Shown: positions 54,398-62,563 of the stretch, piece by piece
Numbering within the stretch: the stretch's first letter is position 1
Layout of the letters: each line of letters starts with the position of its first letter
NCBI GenBank assembly: GCA_964418125.1
Contig: CAYQKY010000006.1
Span: 1 to 64,000, forward strand
Direction: 5' to 3'
Source: JACJXW01 sp964418125
GTDB lineage: Bacteria; Bacteroidota; Bacteroidia; Chitinophagales; Saprospiraceae
Length of the DNA: 64,000 nt
Notes under the pieces: model-generated
What the model saw: the letters and a program-made list of their open reading frames with translations, nothing else
Database searches by the model: none
What the model was told of the DNA's origin: nothing
Translations under genes and position numbers: made by a program

Positions 54398-54429
54398 CTG
54401 CCTGCCGCAAGGTGCGGCCTTGCAGGCAG
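54398..54429 (+). terminator. Hairpin after GH97 gene
   Basis: CTGCCTGC (54398-54405) pairs with GCAGGCAG (54422-54429) around a nested GC-rich stem. No T run, so its terminator role is uncertain. Downstream, GGCCTGCCCCCTGCCC occurs twice (54475 and 54510). Confidence 0.4.
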
Positions 54430-54622
54430 AGGGATCCGGCGGGTTTTCGAGGGTATGGGTAGAAAAGGCCCTCTGGCCTGCCCCCTGCCCATACGCGGTA
54501 CACGCCCCCGGCCTGCCCCCTGCCCTTTTTTCCTTCTGTGATGTACTTCACTGTCTGAACACCAAACTCCCTGCATCTTTGCATCGAGAATTTAATTACA
54601 ATCATTTTAATACCAACGATAT

Positions 54623-56053
54623 ATGTATTTTCAGCACGTTTATGATAAGACACTGGCACAGGCGAGCTACTTCGTAGGCTGCCAGCAGGAAGGCGTGGCC
54701 ATCGTCATCGACCCCAAGCGCGATGTGGACACTTACCTGAAGATCGCCGAAGAGCAAAACATGAAGATCACCCACATTGCGGAGACACACATCCACGCCG
54801 ATTTCCTGTCCGGTTCGCGGGAGCTGGCGGCCCTGACCGGGGCCGAGCTCTACCTGTCGGACGAAGGAGGCGAAGGCTGGGAATATGAATTTCCGCACGT
54901 GGGCTTGAAAGACGGCAGCACCTTCTACGTCGGCAACCTCAAGTTTGAAGTACTGCATACGCCGGGCCACACGCCGGAGAGCATCAGCTTCCTGCTGACC
55001 GATACCCCGGCAACCTCCGAACCGGTGATGTTCTTTACCGGAGACTTCGTTTTCGTGGGAGACATCGGCCGCCCGGACCTGCTGGAAGAAGCCGCCGGCA
55101 TCAAAGACACCAAAGTGGCCGGCGCCAAGGAAATGTACCGCTCCGTAGAGCGCTTCCGCGACCTGCCGGGCCACCTGCAGGTATGGCCGGGCCACGGCGC
55201 CGGTTCCGCCTGTGGCAAGGCCCTGGGGGCTGTGCCCAGCACGACGGTGGGCTACGAAAAGATCCGTAACTGGGCCCTGCAGTTCGAGAACGACCAGGAC
55301 GGCTTCGTCAAATTCCTGCTGGAAGACCAGCCGGAGCCGCCGAAGTACTTCGCGATGATGAAGAAGCTCAACAAGGTGGAGCGCCCCCTGCTCACGGAAG
55401 TGCCGCAGCCGAAGCAACTCACCAAAGAGGAGTTCCAGGCCGCCATGGCCAAAGGCATCAAGGTGATCGACACCCGCCAGAAGCGGGACTTCGCCGCGGG
55501 CTACATCCCCGGCACGCTCAACATCCAGAACAACAACGCCTTCCCGACCTGGATGGGCTGGTTCGTCTCCTACGATGAGCCCTTTATCCTGATCGCGCCG
55601 GAGGAAGAGGTCGAAATTCTTACCCGCATGCTGATGCGCATCGGGCTGGACAACATCTACGGCTATGTGCCGGATGTAAGCGTCTGGAAAGAGCTGGGCC
55701 ATGAGCTGGATACGGAAGAGATCATCTCCTTGAGCGAGCTGAAAGAACTCATGAAAAAAGGAGATACCCAGATCGTCGACCTGCGCGGCGCTGCCGAATA
55801 CAAGTCCGGCCACCTGAAAGGCGCCGACCACGTCTTCGTCGGCACGCTGGAGAAAAACCTGGACAAGGTCAACAAGGAGGGGAACGTGGTCGTCCACTGT
55901 AAGACCGGCGACCGCGCCGCCATCGGCTATTCCATCCTGGCCAAACACGGGTTCAAAAACGTCAAGAACTACCTCAACGGATTCGAGGAGTGGGTGAGCA
56001 ACGGCAACCCGATCGTGAAGGAAGAGAAGGAAGAGCCGGCTGAGGTGAACTAA
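54623..56053 (+). CDS. MBL-fold (persulfide dioxygenase-like) protein with two rhodanese domains
   Basis: 476 aa. The MBL domain (1-about 240) has THIHADFLSG (His56, His58, Asp60), HTPGHTPES and FTGDFVFVGDIGRPDL, typical of ETHE1/BlhA-type sulfur enzymes that oxidise persulfides. Rhodanese domain 1 (about 255-350) lacks a catalytic cysteine (ILIAPEEEVE at the active-site position); domain 2 (about 365-465) keeps it (VVHCKTGDRA, Cys426). This architecture is widespread in Bacteroidota; a sulfide/sulfane detoxification role is inferred. Confidence 0.9.
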   Translation: MYFQHVYDKTLAQASYFVGCQQEGVAIVIDPKRDVDTYLKIAEEQNMKITHIAETHIHADFLSGSRELAALTGAELYLSDEGGEGWEYEFPHVGLKDGSTFYVGNLKFEVLHTPGHTPESISFLLTDTPATSEPVMFFTGDFVFVGDIGRPDLLEEAAGIKDTKVAGAKEMYRSVERFRDLPGHLQVWPGHGAGSACGKALGAVPSTTVGYEKIRNWALQFENDQDGFVKFLLEDQPEPPKYFAMMKKLNKVERPLLTEVPQPKQLTKEEFQAAMAKGIKVIDTRQKRDFAAGYIPGTLNIQNNNAFPTWMGWFVSYDEPFILIAPEEEVEILTRMLMRIGLDNIYGYVPDVSVWKELGHELDTEEIISLSELKELMKKGDTQIVDLRGAAEYKSGHLKGADHVFVGTLEKNLDKVNKEGNVVVHCKTGDRAAIGYSILAKHGFKNVKNYLNGFEEWVSNGNPIVKEEKEEPAEVN

Positions 56054-56080
56054 TTCCGAGCACAGTTTTTCAGGCAGAAA

Positions 56081-56126
56081 AAGTGGGCGATGCCTCCTCC
56101 GAAAGGGGAGGCATTGCCATTTTCGG
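56081..56126 (+). terminator. Terminator hairpin (repeated type), copy 1
   Basis: ATGCCTCC/GGAGGCAT stem with a GAAA-containing loop, inside a block (AAAAGTGGGCG...CATTGCCATTTT) that is almost identical to 57493-57543. Lies just after the rhodanese fusion gene. Confidence 0.6.
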
Positions 56127-56243
56127 ACGGGCTACTTTTAAGAGGCTGTTTCATTTAAGTCCTTCGATTTTCTTATGGCCCTTCTCCCCTTCGCCCTGGC
56201 ATTTTGCGGCGACTTAGGGACAGTAAACTGAGTTTTTGCATAA

Positions 56244-56296
56244 TTGCTGTTTCAAAACAGCAAAATTTTAACTATATTGCTGTTCTAAAACAGCAA
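56244..56296. promoter_or_regulatory. Twin palindromes upstream of AAA ATPase
   Basis: Two near-perfect 20-base palindromes, TTGCTGTTTCAAAACAGCAA (56244-56263) and TTGCTGTTCTAAAACAGCAA (56277-56296), with centres 33 bases apart (about three helical turns), ending just before the preferred start codon. They look like an operator for a dimeric regulator, or RNA hairpins in the leader. Confidence 0.6.
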
Positions 56297-56299
56297 AAA

Positions 56300-57493
56300 T
56301 TGGAAAAGCTCAAAGAAAAATCCAATAGGTTAGTAGAAGCGGTCTCACTGGAATTTCAAAGAGACATTTTGCAAACCATCAAGTGGAAGTGGCGGCTGAT
56401 CTCTCTCATCGGCGCCAGAGGCGTAGGCAAAACGACTCTTTTGTTACAGCGGATGAAACTGGCTCATGGCCTGAGTGAAGAGGCCATTTACATTTCTTTG
56501 GACGATATATACTTTACGAATAACCGATTGGTGGATTTCACGGATACCTTTTACAAAAAAGGGGGGAAGATTATTTACATGGACGAAGTCCACAAATATC
56601 CCGGTTGGGCAAGGGAGATAAAGAACCTGTATGACTTTTATCCGGGCCTAAAGATCGTCTTCACAGGCTCTTCTATAATAGAATTGCTCAAGCAGGATGT
56701 TGACCTGAGCCGCCGAGCCTTATTGTATGAATTGCACGGCTTGTCCTTTCGGGAATACCTGAAGGTAAACGAAGGCCTGGATTTTCCAAAATTCAAACTG
56801 GAGCACTTGTTGCAAGAGCATGTTGAAATAGCCGCGGAGTTAACCAGAGAAGCCAGGCCGCTTCAGTATTTCCCGGATTATTTAAAAATGGGGTATTACC
56901 CCTTTTTCCTGGAAGGCGCCGAATTCTACAGCGACCGCCTGGAGCAGATGATCCGACTGGTGATCGAAAGCGACCTGGATTTCATCCCTGGTTATGACCC
57001 GCGGAACGCCCGGAAGATCTATCAGCTCTTCTACATCCTGGCGTCCAATGTTCCTTTTAAGCCCAATATCACCAAGCTGAGCGAAAAGATCGGCGTTCAC
57101 CGAAATACCCTGGTGCAATATCTTTTCCATCTGGAAAAAGCGCGATTGATCCATACCCTTTATCCGGCGGGGATCAGCGTCAGCACTTTGCAAAAACCGG
57201 AGAAGATCTTCCTTCACAATACCAATATCGCCTACGCCATTTCTCCCCATCAAATTAATAAGGGCAGCCTGCGGGAGACTTTCGTGTTGAATCAACTGAA
57301 GGTAGATAATGAGGTGGCATTACCCCAAAAAGGAGATTTCCTTGTCAATGATCAGTACACGCTGGAAGTGGACGGCAGCGGTAAATCAAAGGCTCAGATC
57401 CACGGTATTCCCCAGGCATACGTGGTTGCAGATGATACTGAGATAGGAAGTGAAGGCCGCGTCCCGATCTGGTTGTTTGGTTTTTTGTATTGA
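56300..57493 (+). CDS. AAA-family ATPase (AAA_14/DUF4143-like)
   Basis: 397 aa with Walker A GARGVGKTT, a Walker B-like strand IIYMDEVHKYPGW, the sensor region IVFTGSSIIEL and a C-terminal domain with a winged helix (TKLSEKIGVHRNTLVQYL) and a nuclease-like core (VLNQLKVDNEVALPQ; YTLEVDGSGKSK). This family of predicted ATPases is common in Bacteroidota with little known function. TTG at 56300 is preferred: earlier in-frame residues read through the twin palindromes. AT-richer than its neighbours. Confidence 0.8.
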   Translation: MEKLKEKSNRLVEAVSLEFQRDILQTIKWKWRLISLIGARGVGKTTLLLQRMKLAHGLSEEAIYISLDDIYFTNNRLVDFTDTFYKKGGKIIYMDEVHKYPGWAREIKNLYDFYPGLKIVFTGSSIIELLKQDVDLSRRALLYELHGLSFREYLKVNEGLDFPKFKLEHLLQEHVEIAAELTREARPLQYFPDYLKMGYYPFFLEGAEFYSDRLEQMIRLVIESDLDFIPGYDPRNARKIYQLFYILASNVPFKPNITKLSEKIGVHRNTLVQYLFHLEKARLIHTLYPAGISVSTLQKPEKIFLHNTNIAYAISPHQINKGSLRETFVLNQLKVDNEVALPQKGDFLVNDQYTLEVDGSGKSKAQIHGIPQAYVVADDTEIGSEGRVPIWLFGFLY

Positions 57494-57543
57494 AAAAAGT
57501 GGGCGGCGCCTCCTCCGAAAGGGGAGGCATTGCCATTTTTTTG
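57493..57543 (+). terminator. Terminator hairpin (repeated type), copy 2
   Basis: GCCTCCTCC GAAA GGGGAGGC stem followed by TGCCA and seven T. Near-identical to copy 1 at 56081-56126; the A-rich left arm makes it bidirectional. Confidence 0.75.
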
Positions 57544-57569
57544 TGTCTGTTCATCTCCCCCAAAAAGGT

Positions 57570-57577
57570 TATCTTTG
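57570..57577 (+). promoter_or_regulatory. Bacteroidota -7 element for DUF4058 gene
   Basis: TATCTTTG matches TAnnTTTG, 14 bases before the ATG at 57591. The leader is therefore very short. Confidence 0.5.
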
Positions 57578-57590
57578 TAAGAAAACCACC

Positions 57591-58367
57591 ATGCCTTCTC
57601 CTTTCCCCGGAATGGATCCCTACCTGGAAGGCCACCTCTGGCCGGATGTGCACAACAGCCTGGCCTACCTGATCAGCGTCCAGCTGACGCCGCGGCTGGG
57701 AGAGGCTTACATCGTACACCTCAACAACTATACAGTAGAGGATACTTCGCCGGAGGAGGATGTGGGCATTATGTACCCGGATGTGGAGCTCTTTCGGAAA
57801 GCGGATAGGATGAAGGAACCGGCTGAAGCTTACGGTGAAAATGCCATCACCCCGGAAACTCTGGTGCTACCCGCTATCAAACCTGTGGAAGTCCACATTC
57901 CGACGGTGGAGGTCAGGGATAAGAAGAGCAATAAACTCATCACTGCTATTGAGATCCTCTCGCCCGTCAATAAGCGCCGGCCGGGCCTGCAGCCTTACCG
58001 GGAAAAACGGTTGCGCCTGCACCGTGGCGGCGTCCACCTCATTGAGATCGACCTGCTCCGGCGGGGGGAACGCCCCCTGGTACACCCCTATCTGCCCAAA
58101 TCGCACTACCTGATCACACTGATCCGGGCCGGGCAAGGACAAACTCAGGTGTGGGCCGTGGATGTGAAGGAGCCCTTGCCGGTTATCCCCGTCCCTCTTA
58201 AAGCGCCGGATAAGGATACTTTCCTCGCCCTGAATAAGGCGTTAAATGACTTGTACGAACAGCGCGCACTGGACAAATCCATCGATTACAGCGAAGCGCC
58301 CCCGCCGCCCGCTTTTTCGGAAGAAGAACTGAAGTGGATGCAAGGCCTGATCGCTGGGATGCTGTAA
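57591..58367 (+). CDS. DUF4058 family protein
   Basis: 258 aa, beginning with the family signature MPSPFPGMDPYLE followed by WPDVHNSL. The core EIEILSPVNKRRP with Glu and Lys in nuclease-like spacing recalls the PD-(D/E)XK superfamily, to which this family has been likened; activity is unproven. The last about 100 residues plus 100 downstream bases are duplicated at 60219-60617. The frame extends upstream to 57450, but the start at 57591 matches the family and lies after the promoter and terminator. Confidence 0.88.
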   Translation: MPSPFPGMDPYLEGHLWPDVHNSLAYLISVQLTPRLGEAYIVHLNNYTVEDTSPEEDVGIMYPDVELFRKADRMKEPAEAYGENAITPETLVLPAIKPVEVHIPTVEVRDKKSNKLITAIEILSPVNKRRPGLQPYREKRLRLHRGGVHLIEIDLLRRGERPLVHPYLPKSHYLITLIRAGQGQTQVWAVDVKEPLPVIPVPLKAPDKDTFLALNKALNDLYEQRALDKSIDYSEAPPPPAFSEEELKWMQGLIAGML

Positions 58368-58467
58368 GCGCCCGTCCGGAAGCAATCAGGCGCCGACAGG
58401 CATTTAGGGACGCGTCTATCCCGCCAGCCTATGCTCCCAAAGTGATTGGCTTCACTGAATTCCAGGC
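58070..58467. repeat. Direct repeat, left copy (partner at 60219-60617)
   Basis: About 398 bases nearly identical to 60219-60617, comprising the DUF4058 3' end and downstream DNA up to ATTCCAGGC. The two copies flank the AT-rich lipoprotein pair. Confidence 0.9.
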
Positions 58468-58528
58468 ACGCCAGCTTTTTATTAGCCTGGCGCCCTCGGC
58501 ACTGGAAGCCAACCATTGTTTCTGAAAA

Positions 58529-59344
58529 TTATTCATTCTCATAAATAACGACATCTGTCCAGCCGCTGAAACTCAAACCGTTAATCAGGAATGTTTTGTC
58601 TCCTTCTTCAACAAAGGTTTGTACTCCTCTACCTATTTGCACTTTCACATGGCCGTTGGCCGGAAACTTACTCAACTCTTCACGAGAGATGGTAACTGAA
58701 TTTTTATTACCACTATCAATAATTTTGGCTAAGGAAGCCGCCTCCTCTGGAAGCTCTATTTCACTATTGGCATTAGAGTAATAATAAGGGTTGTAAGTTA
58801 TTAAAATGCCAACAGGCTCGGTTGAGTTATCCCCGGCATTCTTCCAACTCAGCGTTAGAGGTTTGGATTTATTGATAGAATCAATGGGTTCCTCAAAAAC
58901 GATCAAGCTTGGAAGAGGCACAAGTGTATCCAGGTCTGGAAAACTGCTCTGCCCGCCATCTATTTGAATGGTGGCTTCGTTATTTTGAAAAGCCGAGACA
59001 AAGGCCTCTGTTGTATCTCCTTCCCAAAAACCAACCGTAATATCATATTGAGGTGTACGTTCGGACTGTTCTAAGGCAATATTCTCAATACTGATACCCC
59101 CAATTTCCACTGGTTGACGGTTCTCATCCATAAAAAAAGACCTAATCTGAATAACGTGGGGTATCAAATCAATTGAATGGAACATTCTGGCCTGAATAGT
59201 AATTTGAGCATCATAGGCTTTTGAAGATCGTGAAACTAATGGGAAGAGGGACTCCTGTTCTTCTTGAGGGGTGATCCCTTCTTTCTCGCAGGAGAAAAAT
59301 GAAAAAGTAAGCAAACCGATTAAAGCAAAAATTATTTGTTTCAT
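58529..59344 (-). CDS. Uncharacterised lipoprotein
   Basis: 271 aa with a lipobox SFFSC (Cys19). Mostly beta-rich sequence (ITIQARMFHSIDLIPHVIQI; LTLSWKNAGDNSTEPVGILI; VTISREELSKF, GRGVQTF), with an Ig-like feel. AT-richer than flanking genes. It follows the 59393 gene on the same strand with a 48-base gap, so an operon is likely. No family recognised. Confidence 0.65.
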   Translation of the reverse strand: MKQIIFALIGLLTFSFFSCEKEGITPQEEQESLFPLVSRSSKAYDAQITIQARMFHSIDLIPHVIQIRSFFMDENRQPVEIGGISIENIALEQSERTPQYDITVGFWEGDTTEAFVSAFQNNEATIQIDGGQSSFPDLDTLVPLPSLIVFEEPIDSINKSKPLTLSWKNAGDNSTEPVGILITYNPYYYSNANSEIELPEEAASLAKIIDSGNKNSVTISREELSKFPANGHVKVQIGRGVQTFVEEGDKTFLINGLSFSGWTDVVIYENE

Positions 59345-59392
59345 TGTTTTTTTTTTAATGTTAAAACTTGGTACATTTACTGACTGTGTTGC

Positions 59393-59953
59393 TTAACAAC
59401 CACAAAAACTACAATTTCTGAGGAGTGGAATGGCTTCGATCTCTTCTGGTATACCTGGTTCTTTATTAACTTCAACCGGGCCATCTGTCCACCTGGGAGA
59501 ACCCCCTTGGTTGTCAGGGCATCCTGTATCAGAGGTAGGGCCATTATCCATATCATAAACAAGTATATCCCCGCAGCAATCAAAACAAGCAAGCCCCCCT
59601 CTAATTTCTATATCTACTTGAAAAGTGCCAGATTCGGGAACTTCAATTTCGTATTCAGTCCCCCCAAAGAGGTCACTAGGTGTGTTTTCAATTTCAAAAG
59701 TTTCTTCGAAAGTTACCCGCATCGGGTTAGAAGGATCATCGGTCAACCCCTCTACTGTAACTGTTATTGACAAGTCCTTACTACCCTCGAACTGATCCTC
59801 GCAGAAAGACAATAGTGAAGGATTTCCATCTCTAAATGTCAGATAAATGTTATCATCAGGAGGGGATACAATGGGGTCTACACAAGCCTGAAATGAAAGT
59901 ATGGTTATACAAACCAAACTGAAAAATAAGGGAACTAATTTTCTCAAACGCAT
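59393..59953 (-). CDS. Uncharacterised Cys-rich lipoprotein
   Basis: 186 aa with a signal ending LSFQAC (Cys24 as lipid anchor). A central beta region (LSITVTVEGLTDDPSNPMRV) is followed by two Cys clusters: GLACFDCCGDILVY and the C-terminal end NCSFCGC. That very C-terminal CxxCxC is unusual and could bind metal or take part in disulfide anchoring. Upstream of, and probably cotranscribed with, the 58529 lipoprotein. No family recognised. Confidence 0.65.
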   Translation of the reverse strand: MRLRKLVPLFFSLVCITILSFQACVDPIVSPPDDNIYLTFRDGNPSLLSFCEDQFEGSKDLSITVTVEGLTDDPSNPMRVTFEETFEIENTPSDLFGGTEYEIEVPESGTFQVDIEIRGGLACFDCCGDILVYDMDNGPTSDTGCPDNQGGSPRWTDGPVEVNKEPGIPEEIEAIPLLRNCSFCGC

Positions 59954-60218
59954 AATGAGAGATTTTTAAAGTTTGAAATATGATGGCTAGCTTGATTTAA
60001 CAACAATGCTGTACAAGGCGCAGTAACAATGTACTACCCCCCCCGGATTTCCAAGTGTTACATTGTTTTTTTATGTCGCCTTTTTGACACTTGAATCTGC
60101 TCCGCCAGCACCGTCACAAAATGGATGGAGGCCTTTCAGCATTACGAGCACTTAGAGAATGTGCTAATCTGGGAAGTTATCCATCCCGATCGCCTTATAG
60201 CATAAATGGTATGGATTT

Positions 60219-60516
60219 ACGCCCCCTGGCGCACCCCTATCTGCCCAAATCGCACTACCTGATCACACTGATCCGGGCCGGGCAAGGACAAACTCAGGTG
60301 TGGGCCGTGGATGTGAAGGAGCCCTTGCCGGTTATCCCCGTCCCTCTTAAAGCGCCGGATAAGGATACTTTCCTCGCCCTGAATAAGGCGTTAAATGACT
60401 TGTACGAACAGCGCGCACTGGACAAATCCATCGATTACAGCGAAGCGCCCCCGCCGCCCGCTTTTTCGGAAGAAGAACTGAAGTGGATGCAAGGCCTGAT
60501 CGCTGGGATGCTGTAA
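60219..60516 (+). pseudogene. Truncated copy of DUF4058 gene
   Basis: Encodes the last about 98 residues of the DUF4058 protein (HPYLPKSHYLITLIRAGQGQ to IAGML), nearly identical to the intact gene, but lacks the N-terminal two-thirds. An in-frame ATG at 60091 adds unrelated residues. In another frame 60100-60210 reads MEAFQHYEHLENVLIWEVI before a stop, possibly another small fragment. Confidence 0.85.
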
Positions 60517-60663
60517 GCGCCCGTCCGGAAGCAATCAGGCGCCGACAGGCATTTAGGGACAGTATTTATCCCGCCAGCCTATGCTCCCAAAGTGATCGGC
60601 TTCACTGAATTCCAGGCTTAATTCAACTATTTTTACAGGAAAAGTAACCAAAACATAATTACA

Positions 60664-61140
60664 ATGGTAAATACATTAAGCCGTATCGGACTGGACCAGG
60701 CGCAATCAAAAATATTGTCAGAAAAGCTCAATGCGCTGCTGGCCAATTACCAACTGTTCTACATGAACGCGCGGGGTTTTCACTGGAACATAAAAGGAGA
60801 GAAGTTCTTCGAGTTACACGCCAAATTTGAAGAGCTGTACAATGACTCGCTCATTAAAATTGACGAAATTGCCGAGCGCATTCTCACCCTGGGCTTTACC
60901 CCACTGCACACCTACACCGACTATTCGGCAGTTTCCGAGATCAGGGGAGCCAAGAATGTTTCCGATGGCGTGGAAGCAGTGAAGGAGATCCTGAAAGGCT
61001 ACGAAGTGCTGCTCCCCCTTGAGCGCGAGCTGCTGGAACTGTCGGGGGAATCCGGCGACGAAGGCACCAACGCGCTGATGAGCGACTACATACGCGAACA
61101 GGAAAAACTGGTGTGGATGTATTCGGCTTTTTTGGGGTAG
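60664..61140 (+). CDS. dps: Dps family ferritin-like protein
   Basis: 158-aa dodecameric iron-storage/DNA-protection protein. Intersubunit ferroxidase ligands fit GFHWNIKG (His) and FEELYNDSLIKIDEIAERI (Asp and Glu). Usual length. It likely oxidises Fe(II) with hydrogen peroxide in stress. Preceded by the DUF4058 remnant and a short AT-rich spacer. Confidence 0.93.
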   Translation: MVNTLSRIGLDQAQSKILSEKLNALLANYQLFYMNARGFHWNIKGEKFFELHAKFEELYNDSLIKIDEIAERILTLGFTPLHTYTDYSAVSEIRGAKNVSDGVEAVKEILKGYEVLLPLERELLELSGESGDEGTNALMSDYIREQEKLVWMYSAFLG

Positions 61141-61186
61141 CATCAGGCATTCGGATACAGGCGCTGTTTTTCGTTAAATTGCTCCC

Positions 61187-61558
61187 ATGAAAAAAACTTT
61201 TCGAAAGCTTTTGCTCGCTTCCCTGTTCCTGCTTACCGCCTGCGCCAATCGCCTCCCCCGGCAGTATCTCCTGCAACAGGCAGCGCAGCTTCATCAGGAA
61301 GCAGTGAAAACGGGAGAGAAGGTAAGGGAGCAACTCGAGGCGTTGACGCAAAGAAAGAACAGCCTGAATATACAGGGGCGGGCGCTGACGCCGGAAGAGC
61401 TGGACTTTATCCGGCAGGTGGAAGCCCTGGAGTACCGCTTCCGGGAGTGGGCCGAAAGCCACGTTGATGATCCTGAGTTCAAGTGCCCTTCCTCCGGCGC
61501 CGGCCCCGGGGGCATGCCCCGGAAGAAAGGCGGGGGATCGCACCCCGGAAAATGCTGA
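61187..61558 (+). CDS. Small lipoprotein of unknown function
   Basis: 123 aa with lipobox LLTAC (Cys18), a long helix (QAAQLHQEAVKTGEKVREQL) and a Gly/Pro-rich tail ending GGGSHPGKC. The stop TGA (61556-61558) overlaps a short frame (ATG at 61552, 25 codons, MLRRQQAFRDSILQIQKQ then a short tail) that continues in helical style, so the tail may result from a frameshift or there may be a coupled micro-ORF. Confidence 0.6.
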   Translation: MKKTFRKLLLASLFLLTACANRLPRQYLLQQAAQLHQEAVKTGEKVREQLEALTQRKNSLNIQGRALTPEELDFIRQVEALEYRFREWAESHVDDPEFKCPSSGAGPGGMPRKKGGGSHPGKC

Positions 61559-61819
61559 GGCGCCAGCAGGCGTTTCGGGACAGTATCCTGCAAATTCAAA
61601 AGCAGGCGGAGGCCCTGCCTGGGGGCTGAGCCGCAAGCGGGAGGAAATGGCATCAACTTCCTGCTGTTCGCTATCGGGCGGCGGCGGGCTGATGGTTCTG
61701 AATTTATAACACTGGAGTTCCCCCTTACTCGCGCGGCGATCGTCCTGATCGCACGAAGCTATGCTCAACGGTTTTTGGACAAAGTTACGTGCGATCGGGA
61801 TGATCGCCGCACGAATTAT

Positions 61820-62356
61820 CTACTGCACCACTACGTCAAACTCCGCCTGTACGTCCGTCTCTCCGGTGACGCAGGGGTTCGCTGCGCCTTTATCCGGATC
61901 GTGCTTCAGGATGATGGCCAGGGTAGCGTTGCCCGCCTGCCCGGTGGCTAATTCGGTTTCCAGGCCGAGGGGGGCGCCATTGCCGTCCGTATCCTTTGTT
62001 ACCGGGATGTCCAGCACACCGGTAGCGGAGAAGCAGATCAGGTGCTCCTCGGCCTCTTCCCTCACCTCTTCGGTAATGTCTTTCACATCGCTGGCGTTGG
62101 ATTCATCCCTGAACTCGATATCCATCTGGTAGGTGGTATTGGCGGCCAGGGTGATGTCTTCGGCTGTCGGCGGGTTGCCGCCCGCTCCGTCCGGGTCGGT
62201 GAATTTGAAGGAAGAAGTGTTCCCGGCCGGATCGGTAAAGTTGAGGACTACGGTGGTGATCAGCTCCTGCTCGTCAACAGGGGTGTTGTCGTCGTCTTTT
62301 TCACACCCCGTCCAGAGCAATGCGGAAACAGTGAGAAACGCAAAAAGAAAGCGCAT
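61820..62356 (-). CDS. Uncharacterised lipoprotein next to TonB receptor
   Basis: 178 aa with lipobox LWTGC (Cys15) then EKDDDNTPVDEQE. A beta-sandwich-like body includes TVVLNFTDPAGNTSSFKFTD, a helical stretch DITEEVREEAEEHLICFSA and a late strand ATLAIILKHDPDK. It is upstream of no gene in the window but lies 207 bases from the end of the TonB receptor gene on the same strand, so the receptor probably comes first in a shared unit. A substrate-binding accessory role is inferred from context only. ATG at 62356 fits the signal better than 62380. Confidence 0.7.
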   Translation of the reverse strand: MRFLFAFLTVSALLWTGCEKDDDNTPVDEQELITTVVLNFTDPAGNTSSFKFTDPDGAGGNPPTAEDITLAANTTYQMDIEFRDESNASDVKDITEEVREEAEEHLICFSATGVLDIPVTKDTDGNGAPLGLETELATGQAGNATLAIILKHDPDKGAANPCVTGETDVQAEFDVVVQ

Positions 62357-62426
62357 GAATTTAACATTAGTCAATAACATGATAATTGAGTTTTTAAAAT
62401 CGTTAAGGAATTTTTATGAAAAGACT

Positions 62427-62466
62427 TGACAAGTTTCCCGCAGGCTATTCACCTGTAAACTTGTCA
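62427..62466. repeat. Inverted repeat between receptor and lipoprotein genes
   Basis: Perfect 10-bp arms TGACAAGTTT and AAACTTGTCA with an inner CAGG/CCTG pair. It could be a regulatory or processing hairpin in the 62357-62563 gap. Confidence 0.55.
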
Positions 62467-62563
62467 GGCCTATAGCCAACAATGAAACAATTTTACCCTG
62501 AGCATGTCGAAGGGGGCGGCCATCCAACAATTCAACAATGAAGCCATCCAGCCTTGAAACCAT

